Shown here: positions 1-10,117 of the stretch, piece by piece
Layout: every line of letters starts with the position of its first letter
Position numbering within the stretch: the first letter of the stretch is position 1
NCBI GenBank assembly: GCA_033439265.1
Contig: JAVTVX010000035.1
Span: 20,300,001 to 20,364,000 of the forward strand
DNA from: Dillenia suffruticosa
Lineage: Eukaryota > Streptophyta > Magnoliopsida > Dilleniales > Dilleniaceae
Reading direction: 5' to 3'
Length of the DNA: 64,000 nt
Program-made: the position numbers and the translations under genes
The notes under the pieces: model-generated
Told to the model about the DNA's origin: nothing
What the model saw: the letters and a program-made list of their open reading frames with translations, nothing else
Database searches by the model: none

Positions 1-3000
1 GGACTCCATGCCACTGAGAGGACAAATTTTTTGGTGCTGGTTTTATCAGCAGGCTTGGCTCCTTCGGGACGCGGAACTGATAGAGTTGCAATAAGTTCCC
101 ATGATGAAGTATCCCAAAGCTTAACTGATGCACTCCCTCCACCAGCAACAGCTAGAGTTGTACCCTGAGAGGAAGCAGTTGTTAAATATATTTTGAACAT
201 ATAGCAATGCAGGGCCACTTCACTCAACAGCTACCAGGTCCTCTCTTATTCTACTATGGTGGTTAGAACCAAAGAAACACAAACTAGGCACTCTAACTAA
301 TACATGAAAAATTCCGAGAAATCAAACCCAAAATAATCAAGTGCTGCAAGGAAAATTGAAGGGCAAATAATTTACTAATGGCACCTAAATAAGCAATTCT
401 GCAAAAATCAACATGCAATCAGCTGAAACCAACATGCAATGCATGAGTCCTCGTCCAATACACAATAAGAGGTCATATGATAGAGTGCTATTATGATTAA
501 AACAAAACAATGTCGGCACCAACCGGTGTCATTAGATGAGATGTGTATAGTGGAGAAAAATAAAACAAATGCTGCCCACGAAAGATGGCATTCAAAACTA
601 AAGAATGTGCATTGCAAGTGAAAATCATAAAAGTGCTCATGATAGCAGGGTCTTATAGATCTGAATGCTTTAAAAGCTCAGAACACCAGTTATGTCACTG
701 CTGGATCATTTTAGCGCAAAGAAATTTCTACTTGATAAAGAGAAATGCTTACCGCATAGCCTATGCTGCCTATGAATCGTATCTAAAGATTGCTCTTAAT
801 TAAACAGTAATACTTGCAAGAACCAACTAAATTTAACTCTCAAATGACTTGTCTCATGGTTCTGTCATTTCTTACTATGATCTTACTCCGCCCTCCCCCA
901 GCGAGAAGGACTCAAAGTGAGGAACATACAAAAGGAAAAAAAAAAAAGGTAGGAACTGAAACAATTTGATTGTAGGTGATTGTTGAATTTCCACTGCACA
1001 AATTGAAACATAACTGCCCATCTTTCCCTCGTTCTGGATCAATATGGCAGGGAACTCTTTCGACATCAGTTAACCATTGCTTAGCACTGCCGACTTTACA
1101 CAAGCATTTGTTTTAGTTTGTTCTCTTGAAATAAGATGTTAGACACCATAAATTTACTTCATTCACATCCCAAATAACTGTAGCCGATTTTAGTTTAGTT
1201 TACATTCATTACAAAGTAAACCAAGCCTAATGGATCACTAAATGTTTGTTGATATTTATTTAGGAGTTTGATGGAGTTCACTTGACTGAATCCATAAACC
1301 TAGAAAGTCACCTTCACCATTTCTTTTTTACTCTACATGTGTAAGTAGTGGTGAGGCTTGTGTGATGTAGTAGTAGTTAAGGTTGCATCGAGGCAGCCCT
1401 TTGAAGATATCTCCGGTATGAATTCACAGGCTGACTCCTGGGTTTTTGAATTCAATCTATGATCTTCTTTACTAAACAAAAGATTAAGTTGCCCTGAATA
1501 TTTTACGATTCTTATTGCACGAGCTGTTTACCACATAGCAAAGACAAATGGTGCCAACAGGGCATAGCAATCAAAATTGACAACCATGCACTTCATAACA
1601 AAATCTGAATTAATAGCAGAAGCCAATTAATCTAATGTGAGGAAATATGAAAATTGACAAGAGAAGGGGGTAAAAATACAGGAGTAACTGAATAACAATG
1701 TGAGGAAGATAATTGTAGAAATTTTCAATAGTAGAAACTGAAGAACAACTGCCCACCTTCCCCTCTGTCAATATTAATATGGCAGGGAACTCTTTCGACA
1801 TTAGTGCACTTACTAATTAGCACAAAGCCGATACACACAATCCCTGCTGTCTTTACAAAAAACAGTTTTTTGCTGTAGTTCTCTTAGAAAAGCCACAGTA
1901 TGCCTGTGAAGAAAAAAAATCTCGAACCCTCATGTAGGACACAGTTCAACTATGACAATAGGAAATTTAGAATGTATTTACACATTAAAGTATGGAGACC
2001 GTAAACCAGTAAAATCACACAATGAACAGTTCTTTAAACATCAAACAATATGCACAACTGCAAATAAATCTTTGCAGACTATTAACAGATGGGTGTAAAT
2101 TATAATAAAAAATACAACTGCCCACCTACCCCTCAGTGAAGATCAATATGGCAGGGAACTCTATCATTGTTAATGCACTCATCAACTAGCACAAAGCCAG
2201 TGCACACAATCCCTGCTATCTTTGAAAAACCAGTGATTTTCATTGGTTTTCTTGGATTTTTCGGAGAAGCTTCAATCAACATGAACCCTCTTTAATTTTG
2301 AGAGGTTGGAATAGTGAATACATTAACCTATGGAAATCATAAGCTAGTAAAAACACATAAAAACGGTGCCAGGTTAAAACATTATCAAATGGAGATCACA
2401 ATTCATTAAAACAACCTAAAGAACATTTCTTTTCACAAAGATACAAAACAAAAAAAAAAAAAAACAGCCAACAACTCAAATCACACCAAAAGAAAGCTAT
2501 CTACACAAAAAGAGGAATAGCTGGTAGAGAACCCTATAACATGGTACCAGGCTCAGACATTATGAAATGGAGATCACATTTTATTAAAACAACATAAAGA
2601 ACATCTCTTAAAACCTCATAATCTCATGAAAGTAATGGCAATGCACACAACATAATTGTTGAATTCCACAAAAGGAATTATACCTTAGGATCAAACTGCA
2701 TTTGCCAAACTTCAGAAGGAGGAGCCTCGAGAGTCGCAATGGTCGAATTGGAATCCACATCGAAAACCCTAATGAAGCTATCAAGCGAAGCAGAGGCCGC
2801 AATGGCACCAGAAGGATGAGCACAAACAGAGACGACACCAAGACTGTGACCAGTGTTGGTCCCTTGAAGAACGAGCTCGTCTGATCGCCACAGCCTCACG
2901 GTTTCGTCGAGCGAACCAGTGAGAAGAAGTGAAGGTCGCGAATCGGTCGCCGGAATCCATGTCGCCGCCCACACCGAATCATCGTGTGCATTCTCGATTG

Positions 3001-3022
3001 ATTTGAGACCCGCGAGTTTCAT
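1..3022 (-). CDS. VIP3: VIP3/SKI8-type WD40 repeat protein, 5' part of gene (partial)
   Basis: Two coding exons are visible: 2684-3022 (113 codons from the ATG) and 1-164, continuing off the left edge. The splice is donor AAG|GTATAA to acceptor CTCAG|GGT, phase 0. The N-terminus MKLAGLKSIENAHDDSVWAA and later motifs (LLTGSLDETVRLW, GHSLGVVSVCAHPSG, ASLDSFIRVFD, then AGGGSASVKLWDTSSWELIA) are WD40 blades and match Arabidopsis VIP3 closely from memory. In plants VIP3 is shared by the Paf1 complex (Pol II elongation, H3K4/H3K36 methylation at FLC) and by the cytoplasmic SKI complex (3'-5' exosome mRNA decay). The first intron is unusually long (about 2.5 kb) and holds internal repeats. The start is secure: it opens the family's N-terminus and no longer in-frame extension looks like protein. 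About two thirds of the protein lies outside the window. Confidence 0.93.
1011..2223. repeat. Three-copy dispersed repeat inside VIP3 intron 1
   Basis: A segment of about 100 bp occurs three times in the same orientation at about 1011-1107, 1746-1855 and 2115-2223. Each copy opens with AACTGCCCA, carries the core ATATGGCAGGGAACTCT, and runs to a tail containing ACACAATCCCTGCT (weakest in the first copy). Copies 2 and 3 are more alike than copy 1. Spacing is about 735 and 370 bp, so this is not a simple tandem array. I see no coding potential or terminal inverted repeats. Confidence 0.75.
2365..2609. repeat. Paired direct repeat of about 67 bp in VIP3 intron 1
   Basis: Segments 2365-2431 and 2543-2609 are about 85 percent alike by eye. 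They share blocks such as AAATGGAGATCACA and TTAAAACAAC-TAAAGAACAT. Together with the three-copy repeat just upstream this suggests repeated local segmental duplication inside one intron. Confidence 0.7.
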
Positions 3023-3039
3023 CGATCGAGAAAAAGTTG

Positions 3040-3076
3040 AAACCCTAGATTTGGGTTGGAGACCGGAGTAGGGTTT
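3040..3076. promoter_or_regulatory. Two telo-box motifs in the VIP3 leader/promoter
   Basis: AAACCCTA at 3040-3047 and its inverse TAGGGTTT at 3069-3076 lie 18-54 bp upstream of the VIP3 ATG. Telo-boxes near start sites are typical of plant genes for translation and RNA metabolism and can bind TRB-type proteins. The motifs are seen directly; their function here is inferred. Confidence 0.45.
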
Positions 3077-4020
3077 TGGCTTTTGGGCTGTTTGCAGCGG
3101 GTAGTTCTGACCTTTTGTGGACTATGACCGCAATTCCATCAAAGTGCCGATGAATGGCTAAAATTACCATTTAGTTTTGAATTATTATTTGAAGTATTTT
3201 TAAACTCAACCCTACCAAATTTTTAATAGCTTTTCACCCCCCGAGAGTAATAGATTCTAAACTCAATTTTGCCAAAATGTTAATAATTTCACCATCTCAT
3301 GAAAAGTAAACTTTAATGGAGTTTTCATCACCCACCCTGGTGATAAAAGAGAAATTTTTATTATTGATTTTAGTTAACAAATTAAAATATATTCAATGTT
3401 GATATTTAATATGGTTTGATTTTATTATTTTAGGCAAAACGGACGATAAGAATTTTAAATTTTTTTAGGAGACTTAATTTTAGCAAAAATAAAAAAGAAG
3501 AATATAAAATTTTAAAATACTATTAAAATTAAAAAGCCATATCGACTTCAAATAACAGATCTATTATTAGGTGAAATTACCGGACTTCCTTCGCTAACCT
3601 CTCTCTCTTCTCCTCCTCTTCTATTTCCGATCTTTTTCTCTCTAATCAATGATTTTGATAAACGATCCGTCTCTCTATTTCTCATTCTCTCTTTCTCTGT
3701 CTTTATCTTTGTTTATAATAAATTATACAATATAAAATTATCACTTAAAAAAATTTTATTATTACCAAAAAAAGATTTGATCGGTGGTTGTCATGAATGA
3801 TTGTCTTTTTGAGGCAAAACTTGCATTGCAACGTATTCTTTCTTTCATTTCATTAAAATGGCTTTTTTTTTTTAACTCTTTTTCAACTTTACATTAGTGC
3901 CATGGGAAATTTTTCTCTCTTTTTTTTTTTTTTTTTTGATTTTGTATATCATGCACTTTAAATTCTAGTCTTTTTTGTTTATAATTTGAAAATCTCCTTT
4001 TACATACCGGGCTCTATAAT

Positions 4021-4235
4021 CATTGTCAGCCTATCAACTTGTGAAGCAGAGTACATTGCTGCAATATCTTGTGTGTGTCATGGAATCTAGTTTAGGAGGT
4101 TATTAAAAGAACTCCAAGAATCACATAAAGATCCAATAAACATTCTTGTTGATAACAAATCAGCTTTTGTTTTAGCCATGACCTTGGTGTTTCACAAAAG
4201 GAACAAACGAATTAAGCATTAATTTGACTAAGAAA
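4021..4235 (+). mobile_element. Ty1/copia retrotransposon fossil (RNase H region)
   Basis: The plus strand reads LSTCEAEYIAAISCVCHG followed by LLKELQESHKDP and ILVDNKSAFVLA. This is the hallmark end of the RNase H domain of Ty1/copia polyproteins. Only this short stretch is recognisable; the rest of pol, gag and both LTRs are not seen. It is broken and old, with several breaks in a little over 200 bp. It is a remnant with no bearing on nearby genes that I can see. Confidence 0.8.
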
Positions 4236-7200
4236 AACTAGGTGTATGATTGTTGACTAATGGGCTCTCCCGGTGTATGATTGCACACCACTTAAGCCAT
4301 GACCTTGGTGTTTTTCCTCCACTCCTCTTTCAAGTAAAAGTGAGTTTGAGTGTCCAGTGAGGCTATCTTTGCTTCTTCTTTGAGTGTGAGAACATGGAAA
4401 TCAACTTCAAGATTGGTGCTTCAAGATTCGGAGTGTAATGACTTCAAATGAAACCAGAGTTCGATCCAGCACCAAAACAACTATCTGAAAGACCATCAGG
4501 CTTCGGCAGTTCATCATCTCCATGGCCTGAACCTATCCTCTGATCTGTTATATGATTGGGAGAACATTGCAGACACATCGTCCCCTCGACATAGATTTAC
4601 TGCACTTCGAGTGGCCATGGTGACTTCTACACCCAGAGAGAGATTTTGAGATAGAGGCAATCATGTCTGACCTGGATTTATTGGTTGTTGATGGGCAAGA
4701 CCAGTAAGGAGATGATGCAGTCTGATGATTCGAGGACTCCCATTTGCCAGAATTTTGTTTATAATCTTGCACAAGGCTGCCCCTAAGTACTATAATGGAA
4801 TTCCTTATTAGGACTTATGATATCACTTTTTTAGTGTTTAGCAGGATATATATATCGGTCTTAGACAAAGGGTTACATATATGTTTTAAGAAAATTTAAA
4901 TAGTTAATAAACGTCCCGGGGGATATTTTTGTTGCCTTAAGCGGTGTGCAAAGATGGCAGAGTCGTGATCAAATGTTGAGTGAATGAGTACACAAACATC
5001 ATGCGGCATTGTTTACCCTCTGAAGGTTACACAGGCAATGCAGATTGGTAATGAAGCTACTATCGTGTCAGATTGGTGGTGCCACGGTGAAATTGGCTGG
5101 CATTTTCTGCCTCTAGTGGATTCTTGTTGAATATCATAACTGGACCAAGATGAAACTGGAATGCATAGAGGTAACGAGGGGATGCATTGGGATTTTAGTC
5201 TAGTTTGTCATTTCTCAGCAAAAAAGAAAAAAATGTGGATCAGCAGTGGAGATGACTTATGTGGTGCACTGCAGGCAGAATCGATGACCACGGATGCCCA
5301 TACTTTATGTTGGTCAATGTTTTTAAATCAATTGCTTAGAAATAAAATGAACACCAGTCCACATAATCTAAATGGTTTGCGCTACTGATTCATAAAATTT
5401 CGAGACCTGCCATGAAAATAAGTCTGCTTATACATAGACTGAGATATAAATGTAGAAGGCTCAGAGACAAGAAGAAAGAGGAAGGCAACAAAGGTCTTGG
5501 AGAAGAAATTATATACTAGCGCATCTTATAGAACTTACTTGAATTTAGAAAAATGTGATAAAGGAGTTGCCTTTTAGTTTCAATCTTACATGCGATAACC
5601 TATGTGTTTGCGCTGAAAAAATACATTGTCAAGAAGTTGGAGCATGCTAGCCTTATCTCACAAGTAAATATTGGTAATCTCAGACTTACAAGTATGCACG
5701 TGCATTAACTCATTAATAGTAGTTTATGTTTTGAGGGAAGTTCTCAAATAAGAATAGTCCCTTTTTGGGCGGGCTGCAAGGGTTTTTTATTTTTATTTTT
5801 TTTGGGGGGGGGGGGGGCGGATAAAGGCTAACCTCATGCCAATTGTGATCCCCTTAAACCACCTGCTACCATGGCGGCAGAGAGAGAATACTGTTTTAAA
5901 AAATTTGAGAACTATAGGTTTTTTTTTTCTTTTTTTATTATATGCAAGGGCTGCCCATTGTGCATAATGAGAAACTGCTTCTATTTTGCACTCAGTTATG
6001 TTCAATTGAACAAGGCAGAATGGTCTTTCTTTAAATGATAAAAACTATAAGCATTGTAGTTTAAATGTATGTATTCCCCACGCTACAAAAGGAGAGATTT
6101 GAAATGTATTTTTCAACTCCATTATATTCTTACCAACAGGAGAGGTGCATGGAGTTGCAACCCATCCCACAAACTTTTAAACTACTTTGAAGCTTGAACC
6201 CTTTTGATGATCCATGTGGCTTCTTCGATTTTCTTTTTCCTTTTATGTTTTTTCTGTTTAGTTTCCCTCATTATCTTGTATACTTGCTCTTTGCAAGCAC
6301 TTCAAGAAAATCTGCCTTGACTTCTTTTCTTGGTGAGGGAAAGAGGAAATGCTACTAATATAGGAGAGGAGATAACATTAGCGTATGAGCACTATCATCT
6401 GATCATCTAGCCGTTTGCTGACAGAGTGATTCTGAATTCTCAAAATCATCCATTTGTTTTAACTGTTGTCATGTTTATGGGCCAATACTTGCCTAGTCCG
6501 CCTTGTCACAGACACCCGGATGGTGATTGCAGGGTTGAGAAGGATAGTTATGGATGGAGAAGCTGGATTGATGGGCTCGGTATGGTACAACTAGGTGATA
6601 TAAGTGTACGGCAAACTATTGAAGTAAATGTAATGCTGTTTATAAATTTCAGTGGAACTACTATAGGGTTCTATGATTTACAGCAAAAGTCGGGGCTGGA
6701 AAATTTCCAATTTCAATATCCTTGTCAAAGGCAGCTGTATTCGTTTATGTGCTCAAAGCACCCCTTAGCCATTGCATGGTGACAAGTCCCAAGTCAAAGA
6801 AAGTTAACATCGGATATGCGTGACAATTGTTTGTCGTGAAATAATGTTTCAAGGATAAAGCAGGCTTGGATTTTTATTATATATTCCAATCCATTAGATA
6901 ATTTTTTTTTTTTTTTTTTGCCAAGTGGGAAGTGAATGCAAAGTTGGATCCAGTGAAGAGACTCGGCAAACAAAGGCAAAAGAAGAGCAGGTTTACAGAG
7001 TGAAAAGAATGGAAATCATCCATTGCAGGAGCAATTGAAGAGTTTTTGATTGATGATCATGACATTGCTGGTCACAATTAAGGAAAAAGATAAGAAATTA
7101 TGAATTCCTAAATATTGTGATATATGCCACCAATTAAAATTCATTGGAGCAATCGTTTAACTCATTTGATATCTCAGATATGATAATTACTTTAAAAATT

Positions 7201-7780
7201 ATTTATGTTAAAATTGTTAAAATAAAGATAAATTCTGTAATTTGATATCAAAATAAGAGATTACACCCTTTTACTCATTCGAGCCAACCTATTTTGTGAG
7301 GCTAAAAATCGGAAATCTATGGATGTATTATAGTGAGTATGCCCAAATCTAATGTCCTTGGGAGACTATTATCTCCTCGTATACTTATCTAAATGAAGGA
7401 ATATTGATCATAGTTATCCATGACCTTTGCTTAAACGATTAAAAAAATGAAAACGTAATTGACCTTTTTAAGTCCACAGATATTTTCGTGGCCAAAAGAA
7501 ACAATGCTTTCCTTTTCTTTTTCCTAAATAATGCATTTCAATGGCAGTGGGCCATGGTCTCAAAATATGAAATCAATCTATTATAAAGGGTCCCCCTCCA
7601 TATGACTGTTTACACCCTGGTAGACCCAGCAATAATGAAAGTCTAGGTATGTGTCTTAGATCTACTTTAATTAATTTGTTCCGAGGAGAGTTAAATTCGA
7701 AAACCTCCACTGTTTTAACACACATACACACACACACACACACAACGCACCTTGCATAAAACTCATGCCGAATATTTCAA

Positions 7781-7832
7781 ATTGCTCCAAAACTCTAAAC
7801 TCAACAATTGCTCCAAAACTCTAAACTCAACA
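7781..7832. repeat. Exact 26-bp tandem duplication
   Basis: Two perfect head-to-tail copies of 26 bp, 7781-7806 and 7807-7832, beginning ATTGCTCCAAAACTC. They look like a recent replication-slippage duplication in non-coding DNA. Confidence 0.85.
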
Positions 7833-8492
7833 AATACTTCCATTTGTTTTGGTTAAGAGGTAATTAGAGTAATACAGCGAATGACAAAAAAGAATTAGGG
7901 AGGTTTAACCTTTAAAATGAATTTCATAGCATTCGAATTGAATTAATCGGGTAAAACTTTATCGATGATAAAAAAAAAATGTAATACAATGAAAAATATC
8001 TCTCTCCCACTAAATTAAATCCCAAATCAAATATAATTAGAGTAATACAATAGTAAATATCTCCCTCCAAACTAAACTTAATACAAAATAGAACAAGTGA
8101 AAAGCTGTTTACAGTTATAACTTTTGAATCAGTTGAGAAAAGCCACTTTACTCTATTCATATACAACCACAAAACACATGAAATTTTGTATATGTGCAAT
8201 CAAATATGAATATTTCTAAATTAAAGCCCCCCAAGTAATAATCTGGGAAATTAAACCATTGACCTGAAAGAAAAAAGAAAAAAGAAATAAGAGGGTTCCA
8301 AAATGAAACAAAAAACCACAATTGGAACCCTCCATTAACAATATATGCGCAATATATCTATATGGTGGTATGTGGGATGTAGAGAACGTTGTGCGGGTGA
8401 AAAGTTTAGCCTCAAAGGAAAGAAGAAAAAAAAAACAAACAGAAAACAAAAATAAAAACGCTCAATCACAAATGGGCTGCTTTTGGGGTTTA

Positions 8493-10085
8493 TCAACTTG
8501 GGTCTTGGGCATGGCCCGGTAGGCCCAAGCCCGATCCATGTTTTTCTTTGTAGGAGTTCATTTTCTCTAGTCTCCATCCATCTCTAAGTCTTGCAATAAA
8601 CGTGTCGGCTTTGGTGTTAACATCTGGACTCGGGCAGAAAACCGACCCGATTAAATCTCCACCGTCCATTCCTTTAGGGGTCTCTTTGCTTGACGATAGA
8701 TCAATGTCATCAGACTCCGGAGATCCACAGCGTGAGCTCTGAGTGCTGCGTATCTTAACAAAATCTCCTCTCACCGCAAACTTCAGCTCCGGCAGCTTGA
8801 AAGGCGGCGGAGGAGGCGGTGGAACGGGTATCAGCGGGGACTGTCCTCCGCTGTTTAGCATTTCTTCTCTCTCGTAGTAGCTTCTCACTCTCGCCGGCAA
8901 CGGCGGCTTTCTCCTGCTGATGACTGCCGCTTGCGGTTGCCGAGGCGGAGATGGTGGAGGCCGAGGCGGTGGTGGTGGTGGAGGAGGTGGCGGTGGAGCT
9001 ACTGAGTGAACTCGTTTGCTTTTACTGCTTTTTTTGAAGAGATTGTAGAAGACAGATGGTGGTGGCGGAAGCGGCGGAGGAGGAGGTGGTGGAGACGGCG
9101 GTGGTCTGAGATTCAACGAAAAAGATTCCGGTGAAGACTCCGCAGATTCGTCGTTTTGATATTGGGCATGCTTTCTCTTCTGCTTTTTCCTTTTCTTTCC
9201 CTGATTAACAAATGCCGCAAAAGCGCTCGCAATTTCCTTGGTCGTCCCGCTCAATTTCCGTTCAAGCTTCGCTTTATGCTCCGATCGAGGCAACTTCTTT
9301 CCCGCCGTAGGCGGTGGGGGTGGCGGAGGCGGGCGTGCCGGCGGATTTCGCCGCTCGTTAGAATCGACGCTATTGCTCTGCTTCCCAAACTTTTCTTTCC
9401 TCGAAATTGTTTTGAATGTCCGTCTCATCTTATTCATCGTTGTCATCGTCGGTGGCGGAGGAGGAGGAGGAGGTGGCGGAGCCGGAGACGGAGACGGAGA
9501 CGGAGACGGAGGAGGAAATTTCTCCGCCGGAGACTTCTTTGTCTTCTGTACAAAAGTATCAACGAGAATCTCTTTGATCTCCGATTCCTCACTCTCCCTT
9601 TCCCGCTCAATCGGACGGTAGCTATTGACTCCAAAATCATCAAAGAATCTCAAGCGTCGGTCTGTATCTTCCCAAACCGATTCACTTCTCAGATCAGGAT
9701 ACGAACTACTATTCCTTCTCAATCGTCCGATACCGGAATCTACAACTGTCCGATCTGGAAATTCAAACCACTGCTGAGTAATCTGTTTGTCAGAAACGTT
9801 TGGACTTGAAGTAAGAAGTTGTTCTTCTTCAGGTTCGAAATTTGTATGATTTTCGTCGTTTCGCTTAGCAAGAATGCCGCAAAAAATGGCGAAGAGAAGC
9901 AGCAAGACATTGAGAGAGTCCCAGCTTTTCTTAACGTTGTTTGGTCTGAGGATATGGGAAGTGAGCGAGAGAAAATTGGGAAGGGCGACGAAGATGAGGA
10001 GGAGAGCTAGGATTGGGACGATGATGATGATGAGAGAGTGGTCCAGAAGCTGAGAAAACGATGAACGATTTCGATTACGAGCCAT
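8493..10085 (-). CDS. Proline-rich DUF4408/DUF761-type membrane-anchored protein, 530 aa, single exon
   Basis: One uninterrupted frame. Residues about 17-45 (IIIIVPILALLLIFVALP) and about 58-72 (LNVLLLLFAIFCGILA) are two hydrophobic segments, as in DUF4408 N-termini. The middle is disordered, with at least four polyproline blocks (up to 11 consecutive Pro) separated by basic stretches such as KKRKKQKRKH. Near the C-terminus DVNTKADTFIARLRDGWRLE is the DUF761 signature. Plant proteins of this layout are annotated as hydroxyproline-rich or cotton-fibre-like; molecular function is not established. Formin-like FH1 tracts look similar, but no FH2 domain follows. The start is the first Met, directly after a (GA)n leader and followed by a basic, then hydrophobic N-terminus. 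No intron is needed. The Pro codons give long GGN runs on the other strand, which produce spurious frames there. Confidence 0.82.
   Translation of the reverse strand: MARNRNRSSFSQLLDHSLIIIIVPILALLLIFVALPNFLSLTSHILRPNNVKKSWDSLNVLLLLFAIFCGILAKRNDENHTNFEPEEEQLLTSSPNVSDKQITQQWFEFPDRTVVDSGIGRLRRNSSSYPDLRSESVWEDTDRRLRFFDDFGVNSYRPIERERESEESEIKEILVDTFVQKTKKSPAEKFPPPSPSPSPSPAPPPPPPPPPPTMTTMNKMRRTFKTISRKEKFGKQSNSVDSNERRNPPARPPPPPPPPTAGKKLPRSEHKAKLERKLSGTTKEIASAFAAFVNQGKKRKKQKRKHAQYQNDESAESSPESFSLNLRPPPSPPPPPPPLPPPPSVFYNLFKKSSKSKRVHSVAPPPPPPPPPPPRPPPSPPRQPQAAVISRRKPPLPARVRSYYEREEMLNSGGQSPLIPVPPPPPPPFKLPELKFAVRGDFVKIRSTQSSRCGSPESDDIDLSSSKETPKGMDGGDLIGSVFCPSPDVNTKADTFIARLRDGWRLEKMNSYKEKHGSGLGLPGHAQDPS

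Positions 10086-10111
<26 letters not shown>
10086..10111. repeat. (GA)n tract, (CT)n in the 5' leader of the DUF761 gene
   Basis: About 12 GA dinucleotides abut the ATG of the minus-strand gene, so its mRNA leader ends in a (CU)n tract. BBR/BPC proteins bind such GA/CT elements in plants; a role here is inferred. Confidence 0.8.

Positions 10112-10114
<3 letters not shown>

Positions 10115-10117
<3 letters not shown>

Larger units (their letters stand above)
3080..8492. other. Intergenic spacer, VIP3 promoter side to DUF761 3' side
   Basis: I find no gene here. It is AT-rich with poly-T stretches, a copia fossil at about 4.0-4.2 kb, and a 19-20 bp duplication (AGCCATGACCTTGGTGTTT at about 4175 and 4291) in or beside it. 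It also has a run of 14 G at 5804-5817, a (CA)n tract near 7723-7744, an exact 26-bp tandem duplication at 7781-7832, and a looser duplication of about 60 bp at about 7981-8100. An open frame of 118 codons at 6426-6782 has no family signature and I did not call it. Confidence 0.6.

Noticed and set aside
6426-6782. A 118-codon plus-strand open frame in the VIP3-DUF761 spacer
   Set aside because: No recognisable motif, leader or splice context; the length is attainable by chance in a spacer of over 5 kb.
9156-9809. A 217-codon plus-strand frame and a 127-codon Gly-rich frame opposite the DUF761 gene
   Set aside because: They are mirror images of the polyproline codons and of the GA/GGN bias. 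The minus frame has the real domain signatures and covers the whole region.
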